This document shows, one piece after another, positions 34,236 to 42,875 of a DNA stretch of 64,000 bases (position 1 is its first letter; each line of letters begins with the position of its first letter). Below the pieces are notes generated by a model that was not told the origin of the DNA, made no database searches, and was given only the letters and a program-made list of their open reading frames with translations. The stretch comes from CAZRQL01 sp964602415 (GTDB taxonomy: Bacteria; Bacteroidota; Bacteroidia; Cytophagales; Flammeovirgaceae). A program made the position numbers and the translations under genes. Location: contig CAZRQL010000014.1 in assembly GCA_964602415.1 (NCBI GenBank), positions 19,470 through 83,469 of the forward strand, read 5' to 3'.

Positions 34236-35459
34236 TCAGCGCGTCATTTTTTCAAAGTCTTGGAATTTGGCCTTCATGGTGTCTAAAGTGGTTGGCTTCA
34301 AAACCTGACTGAGCAACTTGGCACTGCTCTGTTTGAGTTTATTGGGAGTTGTAGCCCAATGAATAAGCCAAGCACGTTGGATGGGGACTTGGTTACGCAT
34401 TCTGTGGTAATCTAAAACCAATGCCTTGTGAATTTCCTCGCTGTTGTATTCTACAAGTTTGAAAACCTGTTCCAATATCCTGTCAAACTCTTTGGGATTG
34501 CAGGTTTTATCCAAACAAAAAATCGCTTCGCTCAAAAAAGGAAAATAACTGCCTTGGTCTCGTTGTAGATAAGACAAAGAAGCGGTTTTCATTTTGTCAA
34601 GCAGAGATTTCTCAATAGACATCTTATCTCCTAAGCGGCGGTACAAATACGCTGTGGTGGAATCTGCTTGCAACCAACTTGTTAAGGCCACCCGATCCAA
34701 AGCATCGAAAAATATGGGTTCACCTGTGGCATAGGCAATCCTTTGGTTGATGTCAAAAGCAGTCGCATCGTTGAAGTGAGACAAAATTTGAGGCCTAAAA
34801 AATGAATCATTGAGCGTTGCCATTTGTTCGGCTTTGCCCATCATCATCACTTTTTTGGCCAGATCGCTCTGTGGATACAATTTGGCTATTGCTGAATCAA
34901 GTGCACAAGCCAAGGGCTGTTGGTAAAGTGAAACGGCGACTTCTTCGGCGGCCATCGCATTGAGTTCGCGGTAGCGGCGGTTGTTGTGAAGCAACACCGT
35001 GGCAATCCGTTGAGCGGAGGGCAGTATCTGCCACTCAATGTCAGAAAGATCGGCAAACTCCTCGCTGTATTGCCTGTAAAAATCCGAACTGAAGGGAGCA
35101 CCTGAATCCAGCAGGTGGTACAGTGCTTTACTTTTGCCTGCTACCGAAATTACAAAATGCTCTTTATCAGGAGAAAAATGCACCTTTAGGCTGTTGCAGA
35201 TTTTGTTTATATCCTGTCTTTGGCTGAAATATTTACTCTCAGAGACCCCCAACACCTTGGGTCGCTGCCCCACTTTCAACGAAAATATGTAATAAAAAAG
35301 ATCGGTACTGTTGTCTTTGAGGGTTTTAGTGGTTTTGATTTCACTAACCTCAACACCAATATTGAGACCTTCAGCTACAAAAGCACACTCTGACTCTGTG
35401 CCCGATGGTTTGCAAGCCCACATCCACGCAAGCAACATCAAGAGTTTAAATATTTTCAT
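34236..35459 (-). CDS. Predicted lipoprotein, helical, unknown function
   Basis: A 407-residue protein with a lipoprotein signal (AWMWAC, Cys16). The first 120 residues include beta strands (FSLKVGQRPKVLGV, HFVISVAGKSKALYHLLDSG); the remainder is alpha-helical (for example IATVLLHNNRRYRELNAMAAEEVAVSLYQ) with TPR-like or HEAT-like rhythm. I do not recognise the family. The stop lies 3 bases from the stop of the opposing carboxylase gene, and the gene is 54 bases after fabH on the same strand. Confidence 0.6.
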   Translation of the reverse strand: MKIFKLLMLLAWMWACKPSGTESECAFVAEGLNIGVEVSEIKTTKTLKDNSTDLFYYIFSLKVGQRPKVLGVSESKYFSQRQDINKICNSLKVHFSPDKEHFVISVAGKSKALYHLLDSGAPFSSDFYRQYSEEFADLSDIEWQILPSAQRIATVLLHNNRRYRELNAMAAEEVAVSLYQQPLACALDSAIAKLYPQSDLAKKVMMMGKAEQMATLNDSFFRPQILSHFNDATAFDINQRIAYATGEPIFFDALDRVALTSWLQADSTTAYLYRRLGDKMSIEKSLLDKMKTASLSYLQRDQGSYFPFLSEAIFCLDKTCNPKEFDRILEQVFKLVEYNSEEIHKALVLDYHRMRNQVPIQRAWLIHWATTPNKLKQSSAKLLSQVLKPTTLDTMKAKFQDFEKMTR

Positions 35460-35513
35460 TTTTTGTAATTTGATACAAAATCTTCTGCCTTTATTTGGCC
35501 GAGATATGGGTTT

Positions 35514-36503
35514 TTAGTAAGCCCATTTCAGGTAAATAGCCCCCCAAGTGAATCCCCCCCCAAAAGCCGCCAGCACCAAGTTATCCCCTTTTTTGAATGT
35601 TTTTTCCCACTCCCACAAGCACAAGGGAATGGTGGCCGCTGTCGTATTACCAAACCTATCGAGGTTGAGTGCTATTTTTTCCATAGGAAAACCAATTCTT
35701 TCGGCAATAGCCTCTACGATGCGGCGGTTGGCTTGGTGGGGAATCAAAAAAGCAACATCGCTGCTTTGGAGGTGGTTGCGGGTGAGTATCTCTGCTACCG
35801 CTTCAGACATACAGTTGATGGCATGTCTGAAAACGCTTTTGCCTTCCTGAAAAAAATAGTGCGCCCCGGCAGATACGCTTTCAAGTGAAGCGGGGTTGAG
35901 TGAGCCGCCTGCTTTGATATGCAACAAGTCTTTGCCTGTGCCGCCATCGCTGAAAAGAATCGAATCTATCAACCCAAAACCCTTCTCGTCAGGTTCTAAT
36001 AGCACCGCTCCCGCCCCATCTCCAAAAAGTATGGCTGTGTTGCGGTCCTTGTAATTGATGACAGAGGACATTTTGTCTGCGCCCACGACGGCCACTTTGC
36101 GGTACCTGCCTGTGGCTATCAAACCGGCTCCCACTTCCAAGGCATACAAAAAACCCGAGCAAGCCGCCTGAATATCAAAACTTAAGATAGGCCTTGTTCC
36201 TATGCCGGAGGCTATCAAATTGGCCGAAGAGACAAAGCCCATGTCAGGAGTCGCAGTGGCACAAATTAAAGCATCTAATTGTGAGGCATTGATACCGGCT
36301 TTTTCCAAAAGCAACTCCATCGCTTTGATGCCCATAAAAGAAGTGCCTTTGCCCGAATCTTTCAAAATCCTTCTTTCTTTGATGCCTGTGCGCTCTTGAA
36401 TCCATTGGTCAGAAGTCTGCAGGGTTGATTCGAGTTCTTGATTTGTCAAAACGTAATCCGGTACAAACCCGGCAGTTGAAGTAATAACAGCTTTAATTTC
36501 CAT
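35514..36503 (-). CDS. fabH: Beta-ketoacyl-ACP synthase III
   Basis: A 329-residue condensing enzyme that starts fatty-acid synthesis from acyl-CoA and malonyl-ACP. The catalytic triad is complete: Cys115 (IQAACSGFLYA), His256 (LIPHQANRRI) and Asn286 (DRFGNTTAATIP). The glycine-rich GDGAGAVLLE strand and the terminal FGGGFTWGAIYLKW match the family. Isolated from other fab genes; Bacteroidota often carry several fabH copies, and this one is not next to plsX or rpmF. Confidence 0.93.
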   Translation of the reverse strand: MEIKAVITSTAGFVPDYVLTNQELESTLQTSDQWIQERTGIKERRILKDSGKGTSFMGIKAMELLLEKAGINASQLDALICATATPDMGFVSSANLIASGIGTRPILSFDIQAACSGFLYALEVGAGLIATGRYRKVAVVGADKMSSVINYKDRNTAILFGDGAGAVLLEPDEKGFGLIDSILFSDGGTGKDLLHIKAGGSLNPASLESVSAGAHYFFQEGKSVFRHAINCMSEAVAEILTRNHLQSSDVAFLIPHQANRRIVEAIAERIGFPMEKIALNLDRFGNTTAATIPLCLWEWEKTFKKGDNLVLAAFGGGFTWGAIYLKWAY

Positions 36504-36675
36504 GTAGATTTGTTATTTGCGGATTGGGCCGGACAAATTGAGGCTGTCCCCCCTGCAATCATTTCAATTCATTTGACTGCAAATTTGTAAGATTATTTGA
36601 ATTTTTTTATCCATAAACGGTTAAATTGTGTCATCTAAATTTAAAAACCATATCCACAAACAAATCTGTATCATC

Positions 36676-37647
36676 ATGCTAAACAAAATCACCTTCTTTG
36701 TTTTACTTGCTCAGCAAATCTTTGCTCAAACCATTTACACCTCACTTGAAGAAGCACTCAAAAATTCTCAATCTGCTGAAGTTTTGACTCTTAGCGGAAT
36801 CCAAGACTTAGACATTAAAAAAATAGGACAACTCAAAAATCTTAGAGTCCTTGAAATCACCGCTTGTAACCTGACCAATGTACCGGCTTCTATCCAAAAA
36901 ATCAGCCGCTTAGAAGTGCTTAACCTGTCAAACAATCAGTTAAGTATTTTGCCCAAACAGATTGGCGAATTAAAATCGCTGAGATCACTAAAGATTGCCG
37001 CTAATAAATTCAGTCTGCTGCCCCCTGAAATCTCAGAACTCATCAATCTGGAAGAACTTTATCTATCAGACAATCAGCTCACAGACCTACCGGTAGGCGT
37101 AGAAAAACTTTCTAAGCTAAAAACCTTGCAAATCAAAGGCAATAATTTTGACAATGGCGTGCCCAATGTATTGACCAACTTGACACAAATCGAAAAACTG
37201 GAACTTACCCTCCAAGCCAATATGGGCAAAGGAATGAATGCCATAGCCCAAATAAAAAACCTAAATGAGCTAAAATTAGTCTGTGCCTACAATGTAGAAA
37301 CCCTACCTTTGGAGATTACCAAGTTGAGAGGGCTGGAAACCCTAAGCATTGCAAACATCCCGCATGTGTTCAACTGGGAGAAAAGCATGACTTTTCTTTC
37401 CCTGTTACCGGGATTCAAAAACTTGATTTTAAGTGGTAACAACCTAAAATCCCTCGACCAATCCATTGAAAAACTTTATCTGAATCTCGAAACTTTAGAC
37501 CTGTCAAACAACCAACTTAGCGAACTGCCTGAGGGTTTTTATAGACTCAACAATTTAAAAAAAATCAGTCTGGCTGACAACCCTCTGCCTGAGGAGACAA
37601 AAGAGAGAATAAAAGCCGTCTATCCACAAGTTGAAGTCGTATTTTGA
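36676..37647 (+). CDS. Exported leucine-rich repeat protein
   Basis: A 323-residue protein from the ATG at 36676 (an earlier GTG adds 16 poor residues). Signal peptide MLNKITFFVLLAQQIFAQ, then about eleven leucine-rich repeats of 22-23 residues such as LEVLNLSNNQLSILPKQIGEL, KSLRSLKIAANKFSLLPPEI and LETLDLSNNQLSELPEGFYRL. It would form a curved binding surface in the periplasm or on the cell surface. The stop TGA shares its last base with the next ATG (TGATG), coupling it to a lipoprotein gene. Confidence 0.85.
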   Translation: MLNKITFFVLLAQQIFAQTIYTSLEEALKNSQSAEVLTLSGIQDLDIKKIGQLKNLRVLEITACNLTNVPASIQKISRLEVLNLSNNQLSILPKQIGELKSLRSLKIAANKFSLLPPEISELINLEELYLSDNQLTDLPVGVEKLSKLKTLQIKGNNFDNGVPNVLTNLTQIEKLELTLQANMGKGMNAIAQIKNLNELKLVCAYNVETLPLEITKLRGLETLSIANIPHVFNWEKSMTFLSLLPGFKNLILSGNNLKSLDQSIEKLYLNLETLDLSNNQLSELPEGFYRLNNLKKISLADNPLPEETKERIKAVYPQVEVVF

Positions 37648-38216
37648 TGCGCTGGTTGTGGTGGGTGTTGTTGACAGCTTTGGGTTGTACCTTGAAGCCC
37701 ACGACTACCCTAAAGCTCAAAGAAGCATCCCTTTATGAACTGGAATCGGCTCTTTTGGACAGCACAGTAGAGCGAAGGCTGTCCAATTTGCTTTCCCTTT
37801 TCAGCGACGGACATTTTGTATCTACGCCTACGCTGATGGCTTTGGCGGGGATTGGTCAGCCTCAGCAGGGAGAAAGAGACGACCAAGAGCGTTTTAGAGA
37901 ATTATTGAACGAAATTGCACAGATGACACGTGTAGGGGATTGGTTTGTTATCCGACTCAAACACCAACGTGATTGCCGTCAGAAAATCTATGTCTATGGA
38001 CAAAACAACCAAGACGGAAGAAAAAGACACGAATGGGATGTATTCGTATCAAAGAATGCAAAAATTTTTGTCAAACCAACCCGAAACGGTATCAAGGTGA
38101 ACGCAAAAGGAATTAGGATAGGCTACGGCCTGCTCAAATTAGAAATTCCTTCTATGCGTATCAAAGGCGACTACGCTACTGTCTTGGGAGTAAAAGTCAA
38201 TCTATCAAAGAAATAA
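37647..38216 (+). CDS. Predicted lipoprotein, unknown function
   Basis: A 189-residue protein with a lipoprotein signal (LLTALGC, Cys near 14). The middle is helical (SLYELESALLDSTVERRLSNLLSLF), with a stretch AQMTRVGDWFVIRLKHQRDCRQKIYVYG and a beta-rich tail containing RNGIKVNAKGIRIGYG. I do not recognise the family. It follows the LRR gene by one-base overlap and ends at a terminator, so the pair makes a secreted two-protein unit. Confidence 0.6.
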   Translation: MRWLWWVLLTALGCTLKPTTTLKLKEASLYELESALLDSTVERRLSNLLSLFSDGHFVSTPTLMALAGIGQPQQGERDDQERFRELLNEIAQMTRVGDWFVIRLKHQRDCRQKIYVYGQNNQDGRKRHEWDVFVSKNAKIFVKPTRNGIKVNAKGIRIGYGLLKLEIPSMRIKGDYATVLGVKVNLSKK

Positions 38217-38221
38217 AAAGC

Positions 38222-38266
38222 GGAACTTTCAAAAAGATAAATCAATCGTTATTTTTTGAAAGTTCC
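38222..38266. terminator. Bidirectional terminator before clpC
   Basis: GGAACTTTCAAAAA (38222-38235), 17-base loop, TTTTTGAAAGTTCC (38253-38266): 14 perfect pairs between the converging LRR-lipoprotein unit and clpC. Confidence 0.75.
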
Positions 38267-38271
38267 TTTGG

Positions 38272-40791
38272 CTATGCTCTGATGAGTTCAATTTTAAGCT
38301 CTTCTCCATTCTCGCTTACGTCTGCCCTGAGTATATCGCCTTCTTTGGCTTCCCCTTTGAGCAACTCTTCTGCCACAATATCTTCCAAATAACGTTGGAT
38401 GGCGCGGTTGAGTGGCCTTGCCCCAAACTGCGGGTCATAACCTTTTTCTACCAGAAAGTTTTTGGCCGCATCGGTAAGCTCAATTTTGTAGCCCATTGCC
38501 GTTACCCTACCCAGCACTTTTACCAGCGAAATATCAATAATTTTGAGAATATCCTCTTTGTCAAGGGGGTTGAATACGATCACATTGTCCAAGCGGTTGA
38601 GAAATTCAGGAGAAAAGGCTTTTTTGAGGGCTTTTTCTATGGTCGCTTTAGCCAATTCGTCCATATTTTCGCGTTTGCTGCGGGTAGCAAAGCCGACACC
38701 TGCCCCAAAATCCTTGAGGTCGCGTGCCCCGATGTTGGAGGTCATAATGATGATGGTGTTGCGGAAATCTACCCTGCGCCCCAAACCATCGGTCAAAATA
38801 CCATCGTCCAAGACCTGCAAAAGCAAATTAAATACGTCAGGATGTGCTTTTTCTATCTCATCCAACAAAACCACGCTGTAAGGTTTGCGGCGGACTTTTT
38901 CGGTAAGCTGACCGCCTTCTTCGTAGCCCACATATCCGGGAGGAGCACCTACCAAACGAGAGACGCTGAATTTTTCCATGTACTCGCTCATGTCCACTCT
39001 GATGAGCGCGTCCTCTTTGTCGAAAAGGTACTCTGCGAGGGCTTTGGCAAGCTCTGTCTTACCTACTCCTGTCGGGCCTAAAAAGATAAACGAACCGATT
39101 GGCTTTTTGGGGTCTTTAAGTCCTACGCGGGTGCGTTGTATGGCTTTGGTCAATTTTTTGATTGCCTCGTTCTGCCCAATGACCTTAGAGGTCAAATCTT
39201 GCTCCATATTGAGCAGCTTGGTGCTTTCGTTTTGGGCTACGCGGATGACCGGAATTCCTGTCATCATGGCAATAACAGCGGCTACGTCTTGATCGCCTAC
39301 GGTGTACACTTTTTCGGCACTCTCTTTTTCCCATCTGATTTTGGCTTGTTCAAGCTGCTCAATGAGTTTTTTCTCTTTGTCGCGCAAGCGGGCTGCCTCT
39401 TCGTAACGTTGGCTCTTAACGACCTGATTTTTTTCTTTCTTTACGTTTTCGATGGCTGCCTCCAAATTCAAAATATCATCCGGTACGTTGATATTGTGAA
39501 TGTGTACCCTTGCCCCAACTTCATCCAATACGTCAATGGCTTTATCGGGCAAAAAGCGGTCGCTGATGTACCTATCTGATAACTTAACACATGCTTCTAT
39601 GGCTTCGGGGGTATAATGTACGCGGTGGTGTGACTCGTATTTGGGCTTAATGTTGTTGAGTATTTCGATGGTTTCTTCGGGGGTAGTTGCCTCGACCATC
39701 ACCATCTGAAAGCGTCGGGCAAGAGCACCGTCTTTTTCGATATATTGGCGGTATTCATCTAAAGTGGTGGCACCAATGCACTGAAGCTCACCGCGAGAGA
39801 GAGCGGGTTTGAACATATTGGAGGCATCGAGAGAGCCGGATGCCCCGCCGGCACCCACTATGGTGTGGATTTCATCAATAAACAAAATCACTTCAGGGGC
39901 TTTTTCCAACTCAGTCATTACGGCTTTCATGCGCTCCTCAAACTGCCCTCTGTATTTTGTGCCCGCTACCAACGAAGCCAAATCGAGCGTAACGACTCGT
40001 TTGCCAAAAAGTACCCGAGATACTTTTTTCTGTACGATTCTCAATGCCAACCCTTCGGCTATGGCTGTTTTTCCCACGCCGGGCTCTCCTATGAGTATGG
40101 GGTTATTTTTTTTGCGGCGGGAAAGAATCTGAGCGACCCTCTCTATTTCGCGCATTCTGCCCACTATGGGGTCAAGTTTGTCTTCCTCAGCCAATCTTGT
40201 CAAGTCGCGCCCAAAATTATCAAGCACGGGGGTTCTTGACTTTTCGCTGCTTTTGGCTCCTTCGCGTCCGCTTCCATAGCTGCGAGGCTCGTCGTCACCG
40301 TCGTCGTCGGTTTCGGGGGAGTTACGGATTTCTTTGATTTCTTTGTCTTGGGGTGCGCCCATGATTTCTTTGATGAGTTCGTAAGTCACTTCGTATTTAT
40401 TAAGTATTTGGCATGCAAGACTTTCAGAACGTTTGAGAATAGAGAGTAAGAGATGTTCAGTACCAATAACTTCGGATTTAAGGTCATTGGCTTCCAGACG
40501 AGTTAGTCTGATAATATCCTCCGATTGTTTGGTCATGGGGTATTCGGCAACTTCTTTGAGGCGGTAAGTCCCGGCGGAGGTATTGCGTGTGTTGGCTTCG
40601 ATAGCTTTCTTTATTTCGTTAATGTTTGCCCCTACTTTATTGAGGAGCGAAACAGCCGTACTATCGGTCTCCTTGAGAATGCCCAGTAAAAGATGCTCTG
40701 CCCCTATGTAGTTGTGTCCCAATCTTTGGGCTTCTTCTCTACTATGGCTGAACACTTCTCTGACGCGGTTTGAGAATCTTTCTGTGGACAT
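38272..40791 (-). CDS. clpC: Clp protease ATP-binding subunit ClpC
   Basis: An 839-residue unfoldase. In order: two Clp-N repeats (about 1-140), an acidic Gly/Ser linker, AAA+ domain 1 with GEPGVGKTAIAEG near residue 234, a UVR-type middle domain (about 440-480, KSQRYEEAARLRDKEKKL) and AAA+ domain 2 with GPTGVGKTELAKAL near 570, then the D2 small domain ending in a KIELIRA tail. The ClpP-binding loop (IGARDLKDFG region) is near residue 690. It degrades or refolds proteins with ClpP. It has a fully consensus promoter; no ctsR or mcsAB genes are near, as normal in Bacteroidota. Confidence 0.96.
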   Translation of the reverse strand: MSTERFSNRVREVFSHSREEAQRLGHNYIGAEHLLLGILKETDSTAVSLLNKVGANINEIKKAIEANTRNTSAGTYRLKEVAEYPMTKQSEDIIRLTRLEANDLKSEVIGTEHLLLSILKRSESLACQILNKYEVTYELIKEIMGAPQDKEIKEIRNSPETDDDGDDEPRSYGSGREGAKSSEKSRTPVLDNFGRDLTRLAEEDKLDPIVGRMREIERVAQILSRRKKNNPILIGEPGVGKTAIAEGLALRIVQKKVSRVLFGKRVVTLDLASLVAGTKYRGQFEERMKAVMTELEKAPEVILFIDEIHTIVGAGGASGSLDASNMFKPALSRGELQCIGATTLDEYRQYIEKDGALARRFQMVMVEATTPEETIEILNNIKPKYESHHRVHYTPEAIEACVKLSDRYISDRFLPDKAIDVLDEVGARVHIHNINVPDDILNLEAAIENVKKEKNQVVKSQRYEEAARLRDKEKKLIEQLEQAKIRWEKESAEKVYTVGDQDVAAVIAMMTGIPVIRVAQNESTKLLNMEQDLTSKVIGQNEAIKKLTKAIQRTRVGLKDPKKPIGSFIFLGPTGVGKTELAKALAEYLFDKEDALIRVDMSEYMEKFSVSRLVGAPPGYVGYEEGGQLTEKVRRKPYSVVLLDEIEKAHPDVFNLLLQVLDDGILTDGLGRRVDFRNTIIIMTSNIGARDLKDFGAGVGFATRSKRENMDELAKATIEKALKKAFSPEFLNRLDNVIVFNPLDKEDILKIIDISLVKVLGRVTAMGYKIELTDAAKNFLVEKGYDPQFGARPLNRAIQRYLEDIVAEELLKGEAKEGDILRADVSENGEELKIELIRA

Positions 40792-40836
40792 ATTCTAATT
40801 TGAAGTTGAAAAGGAGTTACTTTATTTTGATAAATG

Positions 40837-40867
40837 CAAATCTAAAATTCGGTAGAAAAAAACCAAA
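40837..40867 (-). promoter_or_regulatory. Promoter of clpC
   Basis: Minus strand: TTTG (40867-40864), 19 bases, TAGATTTG (40844-40837). A perfect fit to the Bacteroidota housekeeping consensus, 45 bases before the start codon. I see no heat-shock operator. Confidence 0.7.
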
Positions 40868-40943
40868 AATACATGTAAATATTTTATCAAAGTCTTTACC
40901 AGAAACAAAATACTGCCAACATGACAGCATACTATGGGACACA

Positions 40944-42782
40944 CTATTTGAGTCTGAGCTTTTGCCCCAAGGCCAACTTATTGGGATTGAGAGTGGGGTT
41001 GAGTTTTTTAATTTGCTCTACACTGACATTGTGGCCGCGCGCTATTTCCCAAAGTGAATCTCCCTTTTTGACAATATAAAACGCAGGGGAGCTTTGAGCT
41101 GCTTTTTTGGCGGCTGGTGCTTTTTGGGGGGTTTTTCTTTCTTCCAATGCTTTGTTGTTTACGGGGGTATCTGTTTGTGTGCCCGTAAAGACTTTAACAG
41201 GGATTTTTAAGTTTTGCCCCACATTAATTCTGTCAGACTTTAAAGAATTATGCGTTCTTAGTTGGCTGACAGTTAGAGAATAACGTTCTGCAATTCTGCT
41301 CAAAGACTCTCCATTTTTTACCGTGTGAATGATCTCGCGCTTTGCTACCTTGGGGGATGGGAGGGCGGCATCAGGTTGAGGTTTGACTTCCTCGGAGGCT
41401 TCTATTGTTTCGATAGTGGTTTGAAGCACAATTGTTTCTGCTTGTTGAGAGGCTGAAGGGTTGGGTTTGGAGGCAACTCCTCCCTTAAGAGGAAGTCTTT
41501 TGGGTGCTTTGCTGGCCGAAACGATGACTTTTTGTCCGGCGTGCAGTTTATCGGTAAGCATCATGTTCCAATCTCTGACATTTTCGGGGGAAACATTGTA
41601 CTTTCGGGCAATGGAAGCAAGAGATTCACCCTTCTGCACTACATGTATGCCGGGTATTTGTTTTTGGATATTGGTAAAGTTGGTGGGACGACGGTTGGAG
41701 GCAGAATCCAAAATGGCCTCACGATTGGCCAAAAAATAGTCATACCGAGCTATCGGTATCCTTAGGGGATAGTTGTAAGCCGTAGCAGGAACGATGTCAA
41801 CTTTAAGTTCAGGGTTAAGCTCCTTTAGGTCTGAAAAACAGACATTCAAGGCTTTGGCAAACTTGCGCAAATCCACAAACTGGTTGATATACACCTCCTC
41901 ACTGTCAATAGGGTATTGAGTGTTTTCGTTGACCAAATTGTGCTCGTCGGCATAGCTGATCACGTACATCATGGCCACGAAAGAAGGCAGGTAAGACCGT
42001 GTTTCTTTGGGCAGGTAGTCATAAATCTCCCAGAACTCTGTGCTACCTGCCTTACGCATGGCTTTTTTGACATTGCCCGGCCCGCAGTTGTAGGCAGAAA
42101 TGGCCAGTTCCCAATCCTTATCAAAGAAATGATACAATTGCTTGAGGTATCGAGCCGCAGCACGGGTGGATTTTTCGGGGTCGCTCCGCTCGTCAATGTA
42201 GTTGTTCTGACGCAGGCCATAAATTTTTCCGGTCAAAGGGATGAACTGCCAGAGACCAAGTGCTTTGGCAGGTGAAAGAGCAAAAGGATCTAAGGCAGAC
42301 TCAATGATAGAAAGGTATTTCATCTCAGCAGGTATGCCGTATTCTTCAAAAATCCGCTCATACATAGGAAAATAAAGGTCCTTTTTGCTCAAGGCGCGCA
42401 AGGTAAAATCACGCTTGGGACCGGTAAAGTAGTCCACAAATGCCCGAACTTGAGGGTGAAAGGTCAGTGGAATCTCATTTTGAATGCAAGAAAGTCTGTC
42501 TATGAGCAAGTCATCCGGTACGGTAGGCTCAAAGCCAAGCGACTCAGCTATTTCCTCGCCGATACCGATGGCGTTGAGGGTATCAAAATTCAATTCATAA
42601 GCCGGTGAAAAAGTAGCTGCTTGAACTATTTCGTTTGAAAAATCCTCAACAGTTTCAATCACATAGCCGGGGGGCGGTTCGACCGTATAAGAAAGGTCTT
42701 TTTTTTTCTGAGCAGAAACAAAAACCTGAGCCCCCAACAAAAAACAAAAACACAAAAATACCGGAAATAAAACCCTTTTCAT
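40944..42782 (-). CDS. mltD: Membrane-bound lytic murein transglycosylase D type, three LysM
   Basis: A 612-residue cell-wall enzyme from the ATG at 42782 (upstream in-frame start adds 27 unlikely residues). Signal peptide to about residue 24. The SLT goose-lysozyme domain (about 100-270) has the catalytic Glu in LSIIESALDPFALSPAKALGLWQFIP and the AISAYNCGPGNVKKAM motif. Three LysM domains follow, near residues 373, 477 and 566 (VVQKGESLASIARKY, TVKNGESLSRIAERY, IVKKGDSLWEIARGH), separated by Pro/Ala/Lys linkers. It cuts peptidoglycan glycan strands while bound to the wall. Confidence 0.93.
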   Translation of the reverse strand: MKRVLFPVFLCFCFLLGAQVFVSAQKKKDLSYTVEPPPGYVIETVEDFSNEIVQAATFSPAYELNFDTLNAIGIGEEIAESLGFEPTVPDDLLIDRLSCIQNEIPLTFHPQVRAFVDYFTGPKRDFTLRALSKKDLYFPMYERIFEEYGIPAEMKYLSIIESALDPFALSPAKALGLWQFIPLTGKIYGLRQNNYIDERSDPEKSTRAAARYLKQLYHFFDKDWELAISAYNCGPGNVKKAMRKAGSTEFWEIYDYLPKETRSYLPSFVAMMYVISYADEHNLVNENTQYPIDSEEVYINQFVDLRKFAKALNVCFSDLKELNPELKVDIVPATAYNYPLRIPIARYDYFLANREAILDSASNRRPTNFTNIQKQIPGIHVVQKGESLASIARKYNVSPENVRDWNMMLTDKLHAGQKVIVSASKAPKRLPLKGGVASKPNPSASQQAETIVLQTTIETIEASEEVKPQPDAALPSPKVAKREIIHTVKNGESLSRIAERYSLTVSQLRTHNSLKSDRINVGQNLKIPVKVFTGTQTDTPVNNKALEERKTPQKAPAAKKAAQSSPAFYIVKKGDSLWEIARGHNVSVEQIKKLNPTLNPNKLALGQKLRLK

Positions 42783-42875
42783 TGGCACAAAATAAATATT
42801 GATTTTGCTCAAAACAAACAAGTGTAGGGTATTTTTAGTTTGGCTCTGCCGATGTCGAAGCAAGCCCTTTCTAAC

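Noticed and set aside
38395..39081. A 228-codon open frame opposite clpC
   Set aside because: ClpC is fully supported on the minus strand; this is its mirror image and has no recognisable domain.
41461..42275. Open frames opposite mltD
   Set aside because: Mirror images of the SLT and LysM coding sequence, without family likeness.
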